A stretch of 64,000 nucleotides of DNA from NCBI GenBank assembly GCA_003232385.1, contig QIJE01000028.1, positions 62,001-126,000 of the forward strand, given 5' to 3'. The stretch comes from a bacterium. GTDB lineage: Bacteria; SZUA-79; Acidulodesulfobacterales; Acidulodesulfobacteraceae. This document shows, piece after piece, positions 51,218-60,256 of this stretch. The notes beneath the pieces are model-generated. The model was given only the letters and a program-made list of their open reading frames with translations. It made no database searches and was not told the DNA's origin. Both the position numbers and the translations under genes were made by a program. Every line of letters begins with the position of its first letter. The first letter of the stretch is position 1.

Positions 51218-52864
51218 TTAATAAGTAAAACCGGTATAGTACCAATTTCTTATGTCGTATCCTATGCCTGCCGGAGCCGGCTTTATACCGTTAATGTCGG
51301 CCCTTACTACCGGCATTGCATATGGTATATATAGAAAGGTATACGGCGCTTCTCTTGCAATAAGCCTCTGAATTTTAAAGTAGTATTTCCTCTGTTTTTT
51401 TAGATTAAACGTCGAGCGGGCTTTTCTGAATAAACTGTCTATTTCTGCATCTTTAAAAGACGTGAAGTTCAAGCCGTTCGGGACAATATCGGAACTCATA
51501 AATATAGAAGCGTTATCATACGGGTCGGGAGTTATGGTAAACCCGAGAAGAACCGCCTGAAACCTCTTCTTCATAATAAATTCCGATATCAAAGATGTCC
51601 ATTCCATAACCCTTATATCTACCTTAATACCTATTTTTCTAAAATTCTGCTGCATGATTTCGGCCGCAGATAGTCTTTCAAGATTTCCCTGAGGGGTCAA
51701 TATGGTGAACCTAAACGGAGCCCCGTTTTTTTTTAGAATCCCGTCTTTTAAATGCCACCCCTTTTCATTTAATAGTATTAATGCCTTGCGGGGATTATAG
51801 GGATATTTTTTTATATTTTTATTGTAAAAGTATGTTCCCGGCATAAAAGATCCGTAGGACGGCATCCCAAGTCCGAGAAGCGCTCCCTTTATTATTTCCT
51901 TTTTATTTACGGCATAGCTTAAGGCTTGTCTAACTTTAATGCTCTTAAAGAGAGGATCTAAAAGATTGTAACCCAAGAATGTGAAGCTTAAAGACGGGTG
52001 TATGTATTTCACATACCGGGAAAGAAATTTTTTACTGTCCGATTCATATTTAAACTGTATAGGATTTAGCCCCATATAGTCTATGCCGTTTGATTTAAGC
52101 ATTAAGAACATGGCGGAAGAATCGGGAACTATTCTATATATCAATCGTTTTATATGGGGTGTGCCCATAAAATAATGCGGGTTTGCTTCCAATATAATTT
52201 CGTATCCGTGTATCCATTTATAAAACTTGTATGGTCCCGTGCCGACGGGGCGGCTCCGGAGCTTAGTTGTCATGAGGTTTTTTCCCTTGAGTAATTTTTC
52301 CGGCAAAATGCTTAATCCCCATGAAGATAAAGCCGGTGCATAAGGTTTTTTATAAACCACCCTGAATATATATTTTCCGATAATCTTCGCTTTGTAAACC
52401 CTAAGGTATTCTGCGGCATATGGAGTAGGGGTTTTAGGATTTATCATTAAGCGGTATGTAAACAGAACGTCTTTTGCGGTGAATTTTTGTCCGTTTTGCC
52501 AGTAGACGTTACGGCGAAGGTAAAACGTTATTATTTTTCCGCCATCGCTGATTTTCCATGATTTCGCTAAGTCTGAAACTATCTTGAGATTTCTGTTATA
52601 GCGAATAAGTCCGTCATAAATCTGAGATGTTATTTCCGCAGTAGGGGCATCTGCCGCCATATTGCCGATAAGATTGGTAGCATCCGCCGGAAGCCCGATA
52701 ATTAACGTATTTTTTAATGTTTTTAATACGTTAATACCGGTTTTGCCTTGCTCTTTGTATACGCGGCATCCGCTTAAAACTGTCGCCGAAGCGATAATGG
52801 ATAAGCATAAGGCGGAAAATGTCGATAAAACACGTATAAGTTTTGCTTTATTTTTTAATATCAT
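51218..52864 (-). CDS. Family 5 solute-binding lipoprotein (peptide/nickel type)
   Basis: This protein of 548 residues starts with a lipoprotein signal (SATVLSGC, Cys near residue 33). The body is a family 5 ABC binding protein: IYDGLIRYNRNLKIVSDLAKSWKISDGGKIITFYLR, FTAKDVLFTYRLM, RPVGTGPYKF and VRQALSYAVNK. It should capture oligopeptides, nickel or similar ligands at the outer face of the inner membrane. No permease or ATPase genes are adjacent, so its transporter is elsewhere. moaC follows it 29 bases downstream on the same strand. Confidence 0.9.
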   Translation of the reverse strand: MILKNKAKLIRVLSTFSALCLSIIASATVLSGCRVYKEQGKTGINVLKTLKNTLIIGLPADATNLIGNMAADAPTAEITSQIYDGLIRYNRNLKIVSDLAKSWKISDGGKIITFYLRRNVYWQNGQKFTAKDVLFTYRLMINPKTPTPYAAEYLRVYKAKIIGKYIFRVVYKKPYAPALSSWGLSILPEKLLKGKNLMTTKLRSRPVGTGPYKFYKWIHGYEIILEANPHYFMGTPHIKRLIYRIVPDSSAMFLMLKSNGIDYMGLNPIQFKYESDSKKFLSRYVKYIHPSLSFTFLGYNLLDPLFKSIKVRQALSYAVNKKEIIKGALLGLGMPSYGSFMPGTYFYNKNIKKYPYNPRKALILLNEKGWHLKDGILKKNGAPFRFTILTPQGNLERLSAAEIMQQNFRKIGIKVDIRVMEWTSLISEFIMKKRFQAVLLGFTITPDPYDNASIFMSSDIVPNGLNFTSFKDAEIDSLFRKARSTFNLKKQRKYYFKIQRLIAREAPYTFLYIPYAMPVVRADINGIKPAPAGIGYDIRNWYYTGFTY

Positions 52865-53025
52865 ACCATATTTATTATCTCAAATTATCAGGCATTTTTT
52901 CAAGAAAAAACAAGGGTATAAAAAATTTATTGCAAATAGGTACGGTTTAATCTATAATGTAGAAAAAATATTTTTTTTGAATCATTATAAATTAAAGTAA
53001 AGATTATAGAAAATAGGGGCGATGA

Positions 53026-54699
53026 ATGTTAAGGCATGACGTAGTTATTGTAGGAGCGGGGCTTGCAGGATTGAGAACCTGCGTTGAACTTAGGAAAAAG
53101 GGGATAGATGCAATAATAGTCAGCAAGGTATATCCGACAAGGTCTCATTCCGGAGCGGCGCAGGGCGGGGTTAACGCTGCATTCGATGAAAACGATTCGT
53201 GGGAATCACATTTTTTTGACACGGTCAAGGGCAGCGACTATCTGGGAGACCAGGATGCCATTGAGATTTTAACGAGTGAGGCGTCCGCAAATATATTGGA
53301 ACTTCAAAAAATGGGCGTTGTCTTTAATAGAAACGCCGCCGGAGGCATTGCACAGAGGCCGTTTGGCGGACAAAGTTTTCCGCGTTCCTGTTACTATGCA
53401 GATGCAGTCGGGCATATGATGCTCCACGGGCTTTTCGATAATGTCCTTAAATATAATACTAAAATTTTATATGAATATTTCGTTACAAGTTTAGTCGTCG
53501 ATGATGGAAAAGTGAGCGGTATAGTTGCTTACGATATAAAGAACGGAAGGTTTGAAGGTATTTCCGCAAAGGCGGTATTGTTCGCTACCGGCGGTTATGG
53601 GCAAGTTTATTCGTCTAATACGAATGCGCTTATAAATACCGGAGACGGCATGGCTGTTTCAATTAAGGCGGGCATTCCGCTTATGGATATGGAATTCGTT
53701 CAGTTCCATCCGACTACCCTTAAAAGCACGGGGATATTGGTAACCGAAGGTGCAAGGGGCGAAGGTGCATATCTCTTGAATTCGCTTGGTGTTCGGTTTA
53801 TGTCTAAGTACGCTCCGAAAACCATGGAGCTTGCGCCGAGGGATTTAGTGGCCAGGGCCGAACAGACCGAGATAAACGAAGGGAGAGGTGTTGACGGGGC
53901 TATATTGTTGGATGTTCGTCATCTCGGCAAGGAAAGGATTATGGAAAAACTTCCGCAAATAATGCAGCTTTCTATAGACTTCGAAGGAGTCAATCCCATT
54001 TACGAGCCGATTCCTATAAGGCCGGGTGCTCATTATTCAATGGGTGGCATAAAAACCGATAATAACTGCAGGACGATAATCAGAGGGTTTTATTCGGCAG
54101 GAGAATCTGCATGTGTCAGCGTTCACGGGGCCAACAGGCTTGGAGGCAATTCTTTACTTGATACCGTTGTATTCGGAAGAAGAGCGGGTATAGATATTGC
54201 CGAATATATAAAAGGGGCCGTTTACGGCAAGTTTGACGAGTCGATATTAAAGAGAGACGAGGAAATTTTTGAAAACCTTAAAGAATCTTCCGGAAAAGAA
54301 AGACACGGTTTGTTAAAAGCAGAGCTTCAGGAAGAAATGAGAGCCGATGTCGGGGTTTTTAGAGAAGAAATAGCCATGAAAAAAGCTATTGAGAAAATAG
54401 AAGGCCTTAAAGAACGTGCCAAAAATATCGGTATAGACGATAAATCTAAAACGTTTAATACCGATATAGTAGAAGCTTTTGAGTTTAACAATATCTTGCT
54501 GATGGCGGAAGTTATAGCGAGGGGAGCCGTTTCAAGAAAAGAATCCAGAGGGGCACATTACAGGACCGATTTTCCGGAAAGAGACGATACTAATTGGCTC
54601 AAACACACATTAGCAACCTTGGATGATAAGGGAAATATAAAATTTGATTTTTCAAATGTTTCTATTTCAAAATTTGAACCTAAGCCGAGAACATATTGA
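53026..54699 (+). CDS. sdhA: Succinate dehydrogenase/fumarate reductase flavoprotein subunit
   Basis: This protein of 557 residues has the FAD site VIVGAGLAGLRTCVELRKKG, the covalent-FAD His in RSHSGAAQGGVNA (near residue 45), the capping-domain substrate residues in EFVQFHPTTL, and RPGAHYSMGGIKTD with the active-site Arg/His. No Tat signal is present, so the flavoprotein faces the cytoplasm, unlike the periplasmic Mfr enzymes. The gene order sdhA-sdhB-sdhE without SdhC/D anchors marks the type-E enzyme, which exchanges electrons with quinone through CCG-domain protein E. GGGGCG precedes the ATG. Confidence 0.95.
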   Translation: MLRHDVVIVGAGLAGLRTCVELRKKGIDAIIVSKVYPTRSHSGAAQGGVNAAFDENDSWESHFFDTVKGSDYLGDQDAIEILTSEASANILELQKMGVVFNRNAAGGIAQRPFGGQSFPRSCYYADAVGHMMLHGLFDNVLKYNTKILYEYFVTSLVVDDGKVSGIVAYDIKNGRFEGISAKAVLFATGGYGQVYSSNTNALINTGDGMAVSIKAGIPLMDMEFVQFHPTTLKSTGILVTEGARGEGAYLLNSLGVRFMSKYAPKTMELAPRDLVARAEQTEINEGRGVDGAILLDVRHLGKERIMEKLPQIMQLSIDFEGVNPIYEPIPIRPGAHYSMGGIKTDNNCRTIIRGFYSAGESACVSVHGANRLGGNSLLDTVVFGRRAGIDIAEYIKGAVYGKFDESILKRDEEIFENLKESSGKERHGLLKAELQEEMRADVGVFREEIAMKKAIEKIEGLKERAKNIGIDDKSKTFNTDIVEAFEFNNILLMAEVIARGAVSRKESRGAHYRTDFPERDDTNWLKHTLATLDDKGNIKFDFSNVSISKFEPKPRTY

Positions 54700-54784
54700 T
54701 GCCGACTTCAATTCGGGCGGGTATAATTTACGATTTAAATATATAAAAATTCACTTAATTAATGCTATGTGAAGGGGAAATATA

Positions 54785-55783
54785 ATGGAATTTAAGGTTA
54801 AAGTATACAGATTTAATCCGGAATTTGACGACAAGCCTTATTATAAAGACTATGTATTGGAAGATTTTCCCGGCATGACCGTCTTGAATGCACTGATTAG
54901 TATAAAATCGGAGATTGATGGGACGCTGAGTTTTAGGAGGTCGTGTAGGAGCGCTATATGCGGTTCGTGCGCAATGAAAATAAACGGCATATCTAAGCTC
55001 GCGTGCAAAACGCAGGTTGGTCCCGAAATAGAAAAATTCGGAATTATAAAAATAGACCCCCTTTCCAATATGCCGATAATTAGAGACCTTGTAGTAGAAC
55101 AGGAAGGCTTTTTCGACAAGATCAAGGAAATTCAGCCGTATCTTATGGGCAAGAGTAATGTTGGAGAACATGCCGACGATTTCCATGCCCTAAAAGAAGG
55201 GGAGAAGATAACCCAGCCTGTTTTTTTTAAGTCTGAATTTAGAAATCTAACCGGAAATAACGATACACCTAATTGTATTTTGTGCGAATGTTGCTATTCC
55301 GAGTGCGGAGGTGTAACGGGAAATAAAGATTATTTGGGCCCCGCCGCCTTAGCTAAACTTTACAGATATAGTGAAGACCCGAGAGATAACGATAAAAATG
55401 GAACTCGTCTCGTAAACGGTTCCAAACCGAACCGCATGTGGGATTGTGTCCACTGTCAGGCGTGCGAAGAATTTTGTCCTAAGGGGATTTCACCCGTGAA
55501 ATCAATAGTAAAGCTGCATGAAAAGGCAATAAAAAATTCTATAAATTTTTCAAATGGCGCAAAGCATATTATTTCAATAGCTAAATCTATTGGAGAAACA
55601 GGGGGGCTTGATGAAATCAAGGTTGCATTAGATACCGGCGGTATTACGGGGCTTATAAGCGATTTACCGATGGCTTTCGGTGCCGGACTTAAAGGGAAGA
55701 TTCCGCCCATCAGGCTTAAATTAATAAAAGATATGGAAGATATAAGACTTGCGTATAAGATATTAGACCTGGAGGAAAAATGA
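54785..55783 (+). CDS. sdhB: Succinate dehydrogenase iron-sulfur subunit, type E
   Basis: This protein of 332 residues is longer than usual (about 240), with an 80-residue C-terminal extension seen in type-E enzymes. The [2Fe-2S] site is C-x4-C-x2-C-x11-C in CRSAICGSC..LAC (near residue 59). Two further sets, CILCECCYSEC and CVHCQACEEFCPKG, give the other clusters. It carries electrons from SdhA to the E subunit. Its stop overlaps the next ATG by four bases, with GGAGG in front. Confidence 0.95.
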   Translation: MEFKVKVYRFNPEFDDKPYYKDYVLEDFPGMTVLNALISIKSEIDGTLSFRRSCRSAICGSCAMKINGISKLACKTQVGPEIEKFGIIKIDPLSNMPIIRDLVVEQEGFFDKIKEIQPYLMGKSNVGEHADDFHALKEGEKITQPVFFKSEFRNLTGNNDTPNCILCECCYSECGGVTGNKDYLGPAALAKLYRYSEDPRDNDKNGTRLVNGSKPNRMWDCVHCQACEEFCPKGISPVKSIVKLHEKAIKNSINFSNGAKHIISIAKSIGETGGLDEIKVALDTGGITGLISDLPMAFGAGLKGKIPPIRLKLIKDMEDIRLAYKILDLEEK

Positions 55784-56667
55784 TTACCTATGCTTATTAT
55801 CCCGGCTGCGTAGCTCAGGAAAGCGGGAAGGAACTTGATAACACGACCAAATTTATTGCAAAAAAATTAGACATTAATCTAATTCCGATGCCGGAGGCTT
55901 CATGCTGCGGCGGAGGCGTTATAGACGGATTCGACGAAAATTTAAAACTCTTTATTAACGGCAGAACTCTTGCGTTGGCGGAAAAGAAAGGATTGGATAT
56001 AATGACCGTTTGCAATACTTGTACTCTTACCCTCAGCGAGGTTAACGAGGAGTTGATAAATAATGCGGAATCTTTAGAAAAAACGAATGCGTATCTTGCA
56101 CAAATAGGCCTCAAATATTCAGGAAAGGTTAAGGTGAAGCATTTATTGTATGCGATAAGAGACGATGTGGGTTTTGATAATCTTAAGCAAAAAGCGGTGA
56201 GGAGCTTAAGAGGGGTTCGCATTGCCCCGTTTTACGGTTGCCATATATTAAGACCGTCGAGCATAGTAAAGTTTGATGACGTGGAAAATCCGAGGGGACT
56301 GGAAGAACTGATAAAGGTACTGGAAGGAGAGCCTGTGTCTTATGTTCGCCGAACAAAATGTTGCGGTTTTCAGACGATACTGGTAAACGAAGCCGCCTCT
56401 ACTTCATTAGCGGGAAACGCTATTTTCGAAGCGCAGGAGAAAGAGGCAGACGTTATGGTCACTCCGTGTCCGCTTTGCCATTTAAGTTTAGATACATATC
56501 AGACTGTTGCGGCGAAAAACATAAACAAAAAATTGTCTTTACCGATAATACATCTCCCTCAGTTAATAGGGGTTGCGTTAGGAGGGGATTATGCGGAAAT
56601 GGGTTTTTCTAGGCACAATATATCGCTCAGAAGTGTTATGGCAAAAATAAGACAAAATGAGATTTGA
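55780..56667 (+). CDS. Type-E succinate dehydrogenase subunit E (CCG-domain)
   Basis: This protein of 295 residues has two CCG domains: YYPGCVAQ, ASCCGGG and VCNTCT; then YGCHILRP, TKCCGFQ and TPCPLC. It replaces the membrane anchors of ordinary Complex II and is thought to bind the membrane through an amphipathic helix and reduce quinone. It is homologous in fold to the HdrB-like protein at 32807. It is translationally coupled to sdhB, so the complex is complete as SdhABE. Confidence 0.93.
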   Translation: MITYAYYPGCVAQESGKELDNTTKFIAKKLDINLIPMPEASCCGGGVIDGFDENLKLFINGRTLALAEKKGLDIMTVCNTCTLTLSEVNEELINNAESLEKTNAYLAQIGLKYSGKVKVKHLLYAIRDDVGFDNLKQKAVRSLRGVRIAPFYGCHILRPSSIVKFDDVENPRGLEELIKVLEGEPVSYVRRTKCCGFQTILVNEAASTSLAGNAIFEAQEKEADVMVTPCPLCHLSLDTYQTVAAKNINKKLSLPIIHLPQLIGVALGGDYAEMGFSRHNISLRSVMAKIRQNEI

Positions 56668-56720
56668 TAGCTGTTTATATTTAATTAAATTAATAAATTA
56701 TTTTAATGAGGAAGGTAAAG

Positions 56721-57017
56721 ATGTCGGATAATATAAATTTAGTTCTTAAAGCGCTTAAGGGTATTTCTATTCTTGCTCAGGAAAAGTTAGACGATTATGT
56801 CGATATATCTGATAAAGAAAGTAGAGAAGCGGCTGATCAGATTATAGAAACAGTGCAATATGAATCCGGTGTTGTCTTTAAAGCCGTAAAAGAAAAATTA
56901 GCCGATATTTTATTGGACGAGATGCATTTTGCTTCAACATACGATATAGAGGAACTTACAAAGAAAATTCAAAAATTAGAGTCTAAATTAGACGAGCTTT
57001 CAGAGAAGGTTAAGTAG
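56721..57017 (+). CDS. Small helical protein with C-terminal coiled coil
   Basis: This protein of 98 residues is helical throughout. It ends in a clear heptad repeat (YDIEELTKKIQKLESKLDELSEKVK, about 74-98). The middle is amphipathic and acidic. The pattern recalls phasin-like or UbiK/YqiC accessory proteins, whose C-termini carry similar coiled coils, but nothing decides the family. The start is ATG 56721, since GGAAGGT lies just before it; the ATG at 56706 overlaps that site. It follows sdhE by about 50 bases and may be its last cistron. The 3' end overlaps der on the other strand. Confidence 0.6.
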   Translation: MSDNINLVLKALKGISILAQEKLDDYVDISDKESREAADQIIETVQYESGVVFKAVKEKLADILLDEMHFASTYDIEELTKKIQKLESKLDELSEKVK

Positions 57018-58344
57018 TGTATTTTTTATATTCGATAATCACTTCTACATTTGATTTTATTTTAAATTTTTCTTTGATACTATTTCTCAAAAACTTTATA
57101 TCCGCCATGCCGAATGTTTTTCCCTTGTTTCCGGTAAATAGAAGGAAGGTCGGAATATCTTCACCCTCCTTCTGAACTCCATAATTTATATGTTTGTATA
57201 TTCTGGAGTTTTTGCTATCTGTTTTTGCCTCCTCTATAAATCCATTAAAATCTTTTGTCCTTATTTTCATTTTTTTCGTATCATTTATTTCTATTGATAA
57301 ATCCAATAGTTTATATAAATTTTTATTTATCTTAGATGAAATGAATATAAAGGGTATTCCGGAAAACTCTTTCAGTTCGAACAGAATGTCTTTTCTTAAC
57401 TCTGCAACCCCGTCGCTTTTATCTTTTAAATCCCATTTAGTAAAAGCTATCATGAGTGTCTTCTTTTCCAATACGACTCTTTTTAAAAGCGAAAGGTCAT
57501 CGCGGGTTATATCCCCGTTAACATCTATAAAGACTATTGTCACGTCGGCTCTTTTTATTTGACTCATACTCTGTCCTTGAAAAGCCGCCGGATTTACGTC
57601 TAATTTAGATTTTTTTCTGATCCCGGCAGTGTCTATCAGGGTTATTGAATATCCTTTATATTTAATACAGGTATCTATGGAGTCTCTCGTCGTGTTAGGT
57701 TTCTCGTCCACAAAAAGTAAATCCTCCATTAATACGGAGTTTATGTATGTCGACTTTCCGCTATTGGGTCTTCCTATAATTGCAATTTTAAAGGCGTCTC
57801 TTTCATAATTTTTTATGGGTTTAACGGGTTTTTTTAGGTTCATTTCCTTGGCTACCCCTTCAAGCACCTCATCTATGCCGATTCCCCTTTCTGCGCTTAT
57901 GGTGATATTTTCTTTTATGCCTAAATTTGAAAATTCGGCAAGAGCATTTCCTACATCCTTTAATGAATCTACTTTATTAACGATAAGGATAATATTTGCT
58001 TCATTTTTAATTAAGTTAAGATAAATCTCTTTGTCTTCAGGCACAAAGCCGCTCTTGTAATCTACTACAAATAAAACTACCCCTGCCTTTTTAGAGTATT
58101 CCAAGACTTTTTCCTTAATTTTTCTTTCGATCTCGGTTGCTGGAGAAATATTAAATCCACCGCTATCGGAGATAAGAAAATCGGCTTCGCCGTAAGAGAC
58201 ATCCTTTATATTAAGGTCTAGCGTGGTTCCTGCAATTTTTGAAGATAAGGCGGAAGTTTTGCCGAGTATTTTGTTAAATATCGTGGACTTGCCGACATTA
58301 GGTCGCCCTATTAATATTACGAAAAAATCATTCTTTTTTATCAT
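57010..58344 (-). CDS. der: Ribosome-associated GTPase Der (EngA)
   Basis: This protein of 444 residues has two tandem GTPase domains: GRPNVGKSTIFNKI (G1) with NKVD (G4) in the first, GRPNSGKSTYINSV with TKWD in the second. A C-terminal KH-like domain includes GVQKEGEDIPTFLLF. It acts in 50S subunit maturation. GAGGAAG lies before the ATG, which touches the rnc stop, so translation is coupled. It is the last gene of the cysE-to-der minus-strand run. Confidence 0.96.
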   Translation of the reverse strand: MIKKNDFFVILIGRPNVGKSTIFNKILGKTSALSSKIAGTTLDLNIKDVSYGEADFLISDSGGFNISPATEIERKIKEKVLEYSKKAGVVLFVVDYKSGFVPEDKEIYLNLIKNEANIILIVNKVDSLKDVGNALAEFSNLGIKENITISAERGIGIDEVLEGVAKEMNLKKPVKPIKNYERDAFKIAIIGRPNSGKSTYINSVLMEDLLFVDEKPNTTRDSIDTCIKYKGYSITLIDTAGIRKKSKLDVNPAAFQGQSMSQIKRADVTIVFIDVNGDITRDDLSLLKRVVLEKKTLMIAFTKWDLKDKSDGVAELRKDILFELKEFSGIPFIFISSKINKNLYKLLDLSIEINDTKKMKIRTKDFNGFIEEAKTDSKNSRIYKHINYGVQKEGEDIPTFLLFTGNKGKTFGMADIKFLRNSIKEKFKIKSNVEVIIEYKKYTT

Positions 58345-59018
58345 TTAATCTTCCTCGAAATTTTTTTGAGTGCTTTTTTTGCAGCATTTTGCTCTGCGTT
58401 TTTTTTAGAAGGGCCGTCCCCGTATCCGAAAATTTCGTTATCTATTTTAACACATACCGTAAAAATAGAATGATGGTCGGGTCCCTTTTTTTCGATTACA
58501 TGATACTTAGGGGTATTACCTGTTTTTTTTTGAATTGCCTCCTGCAGGGTAGTTTTAAAATCCACATTTACAATAATCTCTTTATTAATATCCGGATTAA
58601 ATCTTGAGATATGAGATAACAGTATTTCTTTCGCCTTTTTATATGACGAATCTATAAATATGGCCCCTATTATGGCCTCATAAACGTTGCTTATAATCCT
58701 CTTATTCACTTTATTCATCGTATCGTCGTCCCGTTCTTTTAAAATAAATTCCGAAATTTTAAGTCCTTCCGCCATCTTGTATAAATTTTCCAGCCTTACG
58801 AGTATGGCCCTGTATTTTGAAAGCTCTCCCTCAGGTAAGTCGGGGAAATTATAATATAAATATTCTCCTATCGCCGCACCTATCACCGCATCGCCTAAAA
58901 ATTCCAATCTTTCATAATTTTTAAGCCGATCTGACGATTTATGCGTAAATGCGAAATTTATCAAATCTTTGTCGTTGAACGAATAACCTATTCTATTTTC
59001 TATCGTAACATAATCCAT
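58341..59018 (-). CDS. rnc: Ribonuclease III
   Basis: This protein of 225 residues has the RNase III catalytic signature NYERLEFLGDAVIGAAIGEYLY (near residue 35), the second acidic set in NVYEAIIGAIFIDSSY, and a C-terminal dsRNA-binding domain (about 155-222; YHVIEKKGPDHHSIFTV, GPSKKNAEQNAAKKAL). It processes rRNA precursors and double-stranded RNA. It overlaps der. Upstream lies a 129-base gap to mnmA that holds a possible small frame. Confidence 0.96.
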   Translation of the reverse strand: MDYVTIENRIGYSFNDKDLINFAFTHKSSDRLKNYERLEFLGDAVIGAAIGEYLYYNFPDLPEGELSKYRAILVRLENLYKMAEGLKISEFILKERDDDTMNKVNKRIISNVYEAIIGAIFIDSSYKKAKEILLSHISRFNPDINKEIIVNVDFKTTLQEAIQKKTGNTPKYHVIEKKGPDHHSIFTVCVKIDNEIFGYGDGPSKKNAEQNAAKKALKKISRKIK

Positions 59019-59033
59019 CTTAACTATAACCTT

Positions 59034-59138
59034 TTATATGCAATCTTCGATTTGCCTCCAATCCATATGCCTCGTTTCTATTATTTTTCGAAAAGAGATA
59101 TCTTTAATTTCTTCGGCTTTACGGATTGATGATTTCAA
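59034..59138 (-). CDS. Possible 34-residue small protein, in frame with mnmA beyond its stop
   Basis: After the mnmA TAA the same frame stays open for 37 more codons. A TTG at 59138 could start a peptide of 34 residues, highly charged (RKAEEIKDISFRKIIETRH) and ending in EDCI. Its start has no clear ribosome site. It might be a leaderless small protein, a stop-readthrough tail, or chance. I have no homology for it. Confidence 0.2.
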   Translation of the reverse strand: MKSSIRKAEEIKDISFRKIIETRHMDWRQIEDCI

Positions 59139-59147
59139 AACTTTTAT

Positions 59148-60248
59148 TTACGCTATAATTCCGCCGCCTATCACCTTGATCCCTTTATATAATACGGCGG
59201 ATTGTCCCGGCGTTATAAATTTAACCCTGTTTTTAAATAAGACTCTAATTGTATTGTCTTCAGAAACAGACGCCTCACAGCTATAATTCAAGGAAGAGTA
59301 TCTTATCTTTGCTGTCAGGTTCATTTTTGACAATCTACTCCTATCTTCGGGGTCTATAAAATTAAAATTATTAATATATAAATTATCTGCAAAACAGCTT
59401 TCTAAATCTCCGACTATTATTTCATTGTTCTCGGCAGAAATTTTTACGACGTAAAGGGGGGTGCCGGACGATATGCCGAGCCCTTTTCTCTGTCCAACGG
59501 TATAATTAAATATGCCTTTATGCTCACCTATAACTTTACCGTTTAAATTTCTAATCAGACCCTTGCTTCGTGAATCATCGCAAGGATAATTCTTTTGTTT
59601 GCCAATAAAACCGGCATAATCATTATCCGGAATAAAACATATTTCCATACTGTCCCTTTTACTCCCTATCTTGCCCAGTCCGTTTTCTGCCGCAATTTTT
59701 CTCGTATGTCTTTTGTCCATATTGCCTACCGGAAACATGAGGTTTTTAAGGCTTTCTTGCGTCATGTCGTATAGCGCATAAGACTGGTCTTTCACCGAGT
59801 CTCTTGATTTTAAGAGAAAATATTTGTTAAAAATGTTTTTTGTTATACGGGCATAATGCCCGGTTGCCAGAAACTTTGCATCCAATTCCTTTATCCTTTT
59901 AAGCAGCGCGTCGAATTTTATAAGACAATTACATAAAATACAAGGATTAGGGGTTTTTCCGACGAGGTATTCGGAGACGAACCGGTCAATCACGCCGGTT
60001 TTAAACTCATTTTCAAGGTTTATAACGAAATGAGGTATGCCTAATTTGGCGCAAACCCTTTTGGCGTCCAATATATCATCCGTACTGCAGCATGTTTTGA
60101 GGTCGTTAGAACAGGGCTCTTCCTGAAATAAATGCATAGAGACGCCGATTACCGGATATCCTCTTTTTTTAAGAAGAACTGCGCTTACCGAACTATCGAC
60201 GCCGCCGGACATGGCAACGGCAACGGTTTTTTGTGTTTTTAGAAGCAT
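59148..60248 (-). CDS. mnmA: tRNA-specific 2-thiouridylase
   Basis: This protein of 366 residues adds sulfur to U34 of tRNA for Lys, Glu and Gln. It has the PP-loop [15 protein letters not shown] at the N-terminus, the nucleophile pair member in TPNPCILCN (near residue 98), the second catalytic Cys in SMEICFIPD (near residue 193), and the C-terminal GQSAVLYKG. It directly follows iscS, which supplies persulfide sulfur. The iscS-mnmA pair is a familiar arrangement outside enterobacteria. Confidence 0.96.
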   Translation of the reverse strand: MLLKTQKTVAVAMSGGVDSSVSAVLLKKRGYPVIGVSMHLFQEEPCSNDLKTCCSTDDILDAKRVCAKLGIPHFVINLENEFKTGVIDRFVSEYLVGKTPNPCILCNCLIKFDALLKRIKELDAKFLATGHYARITKNIFNKYFLLKSRDSVKDQSYALYDMTQESLKNLMFPVGNMDKRHTRKIAAENGLGKIGSKRDSMEICFIPDNDYAGFIGKQKNYPCDDSRSKGLIRNLNGKVIGEHKGIFNYTVGQRKGLGISSGTPLYVVKISAENNEIIVGDLESCFADNLYINNFNFIDPEDRSRLSKMNLTAKIRYSSLNYSCEASVSEDNTIRVLFKNRVKFITPGQSAVLYKGIKVIGGGIIA

Positions 60249-60256
60249 TTATATTT

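Noticed and set aside
54755-55186. 143-codon frame opposite sdhB
   Set aside because: It overlaps a strongly conserved gene on the other strand, has no ribosome site and no recognisable content; treated as a shadow frame.
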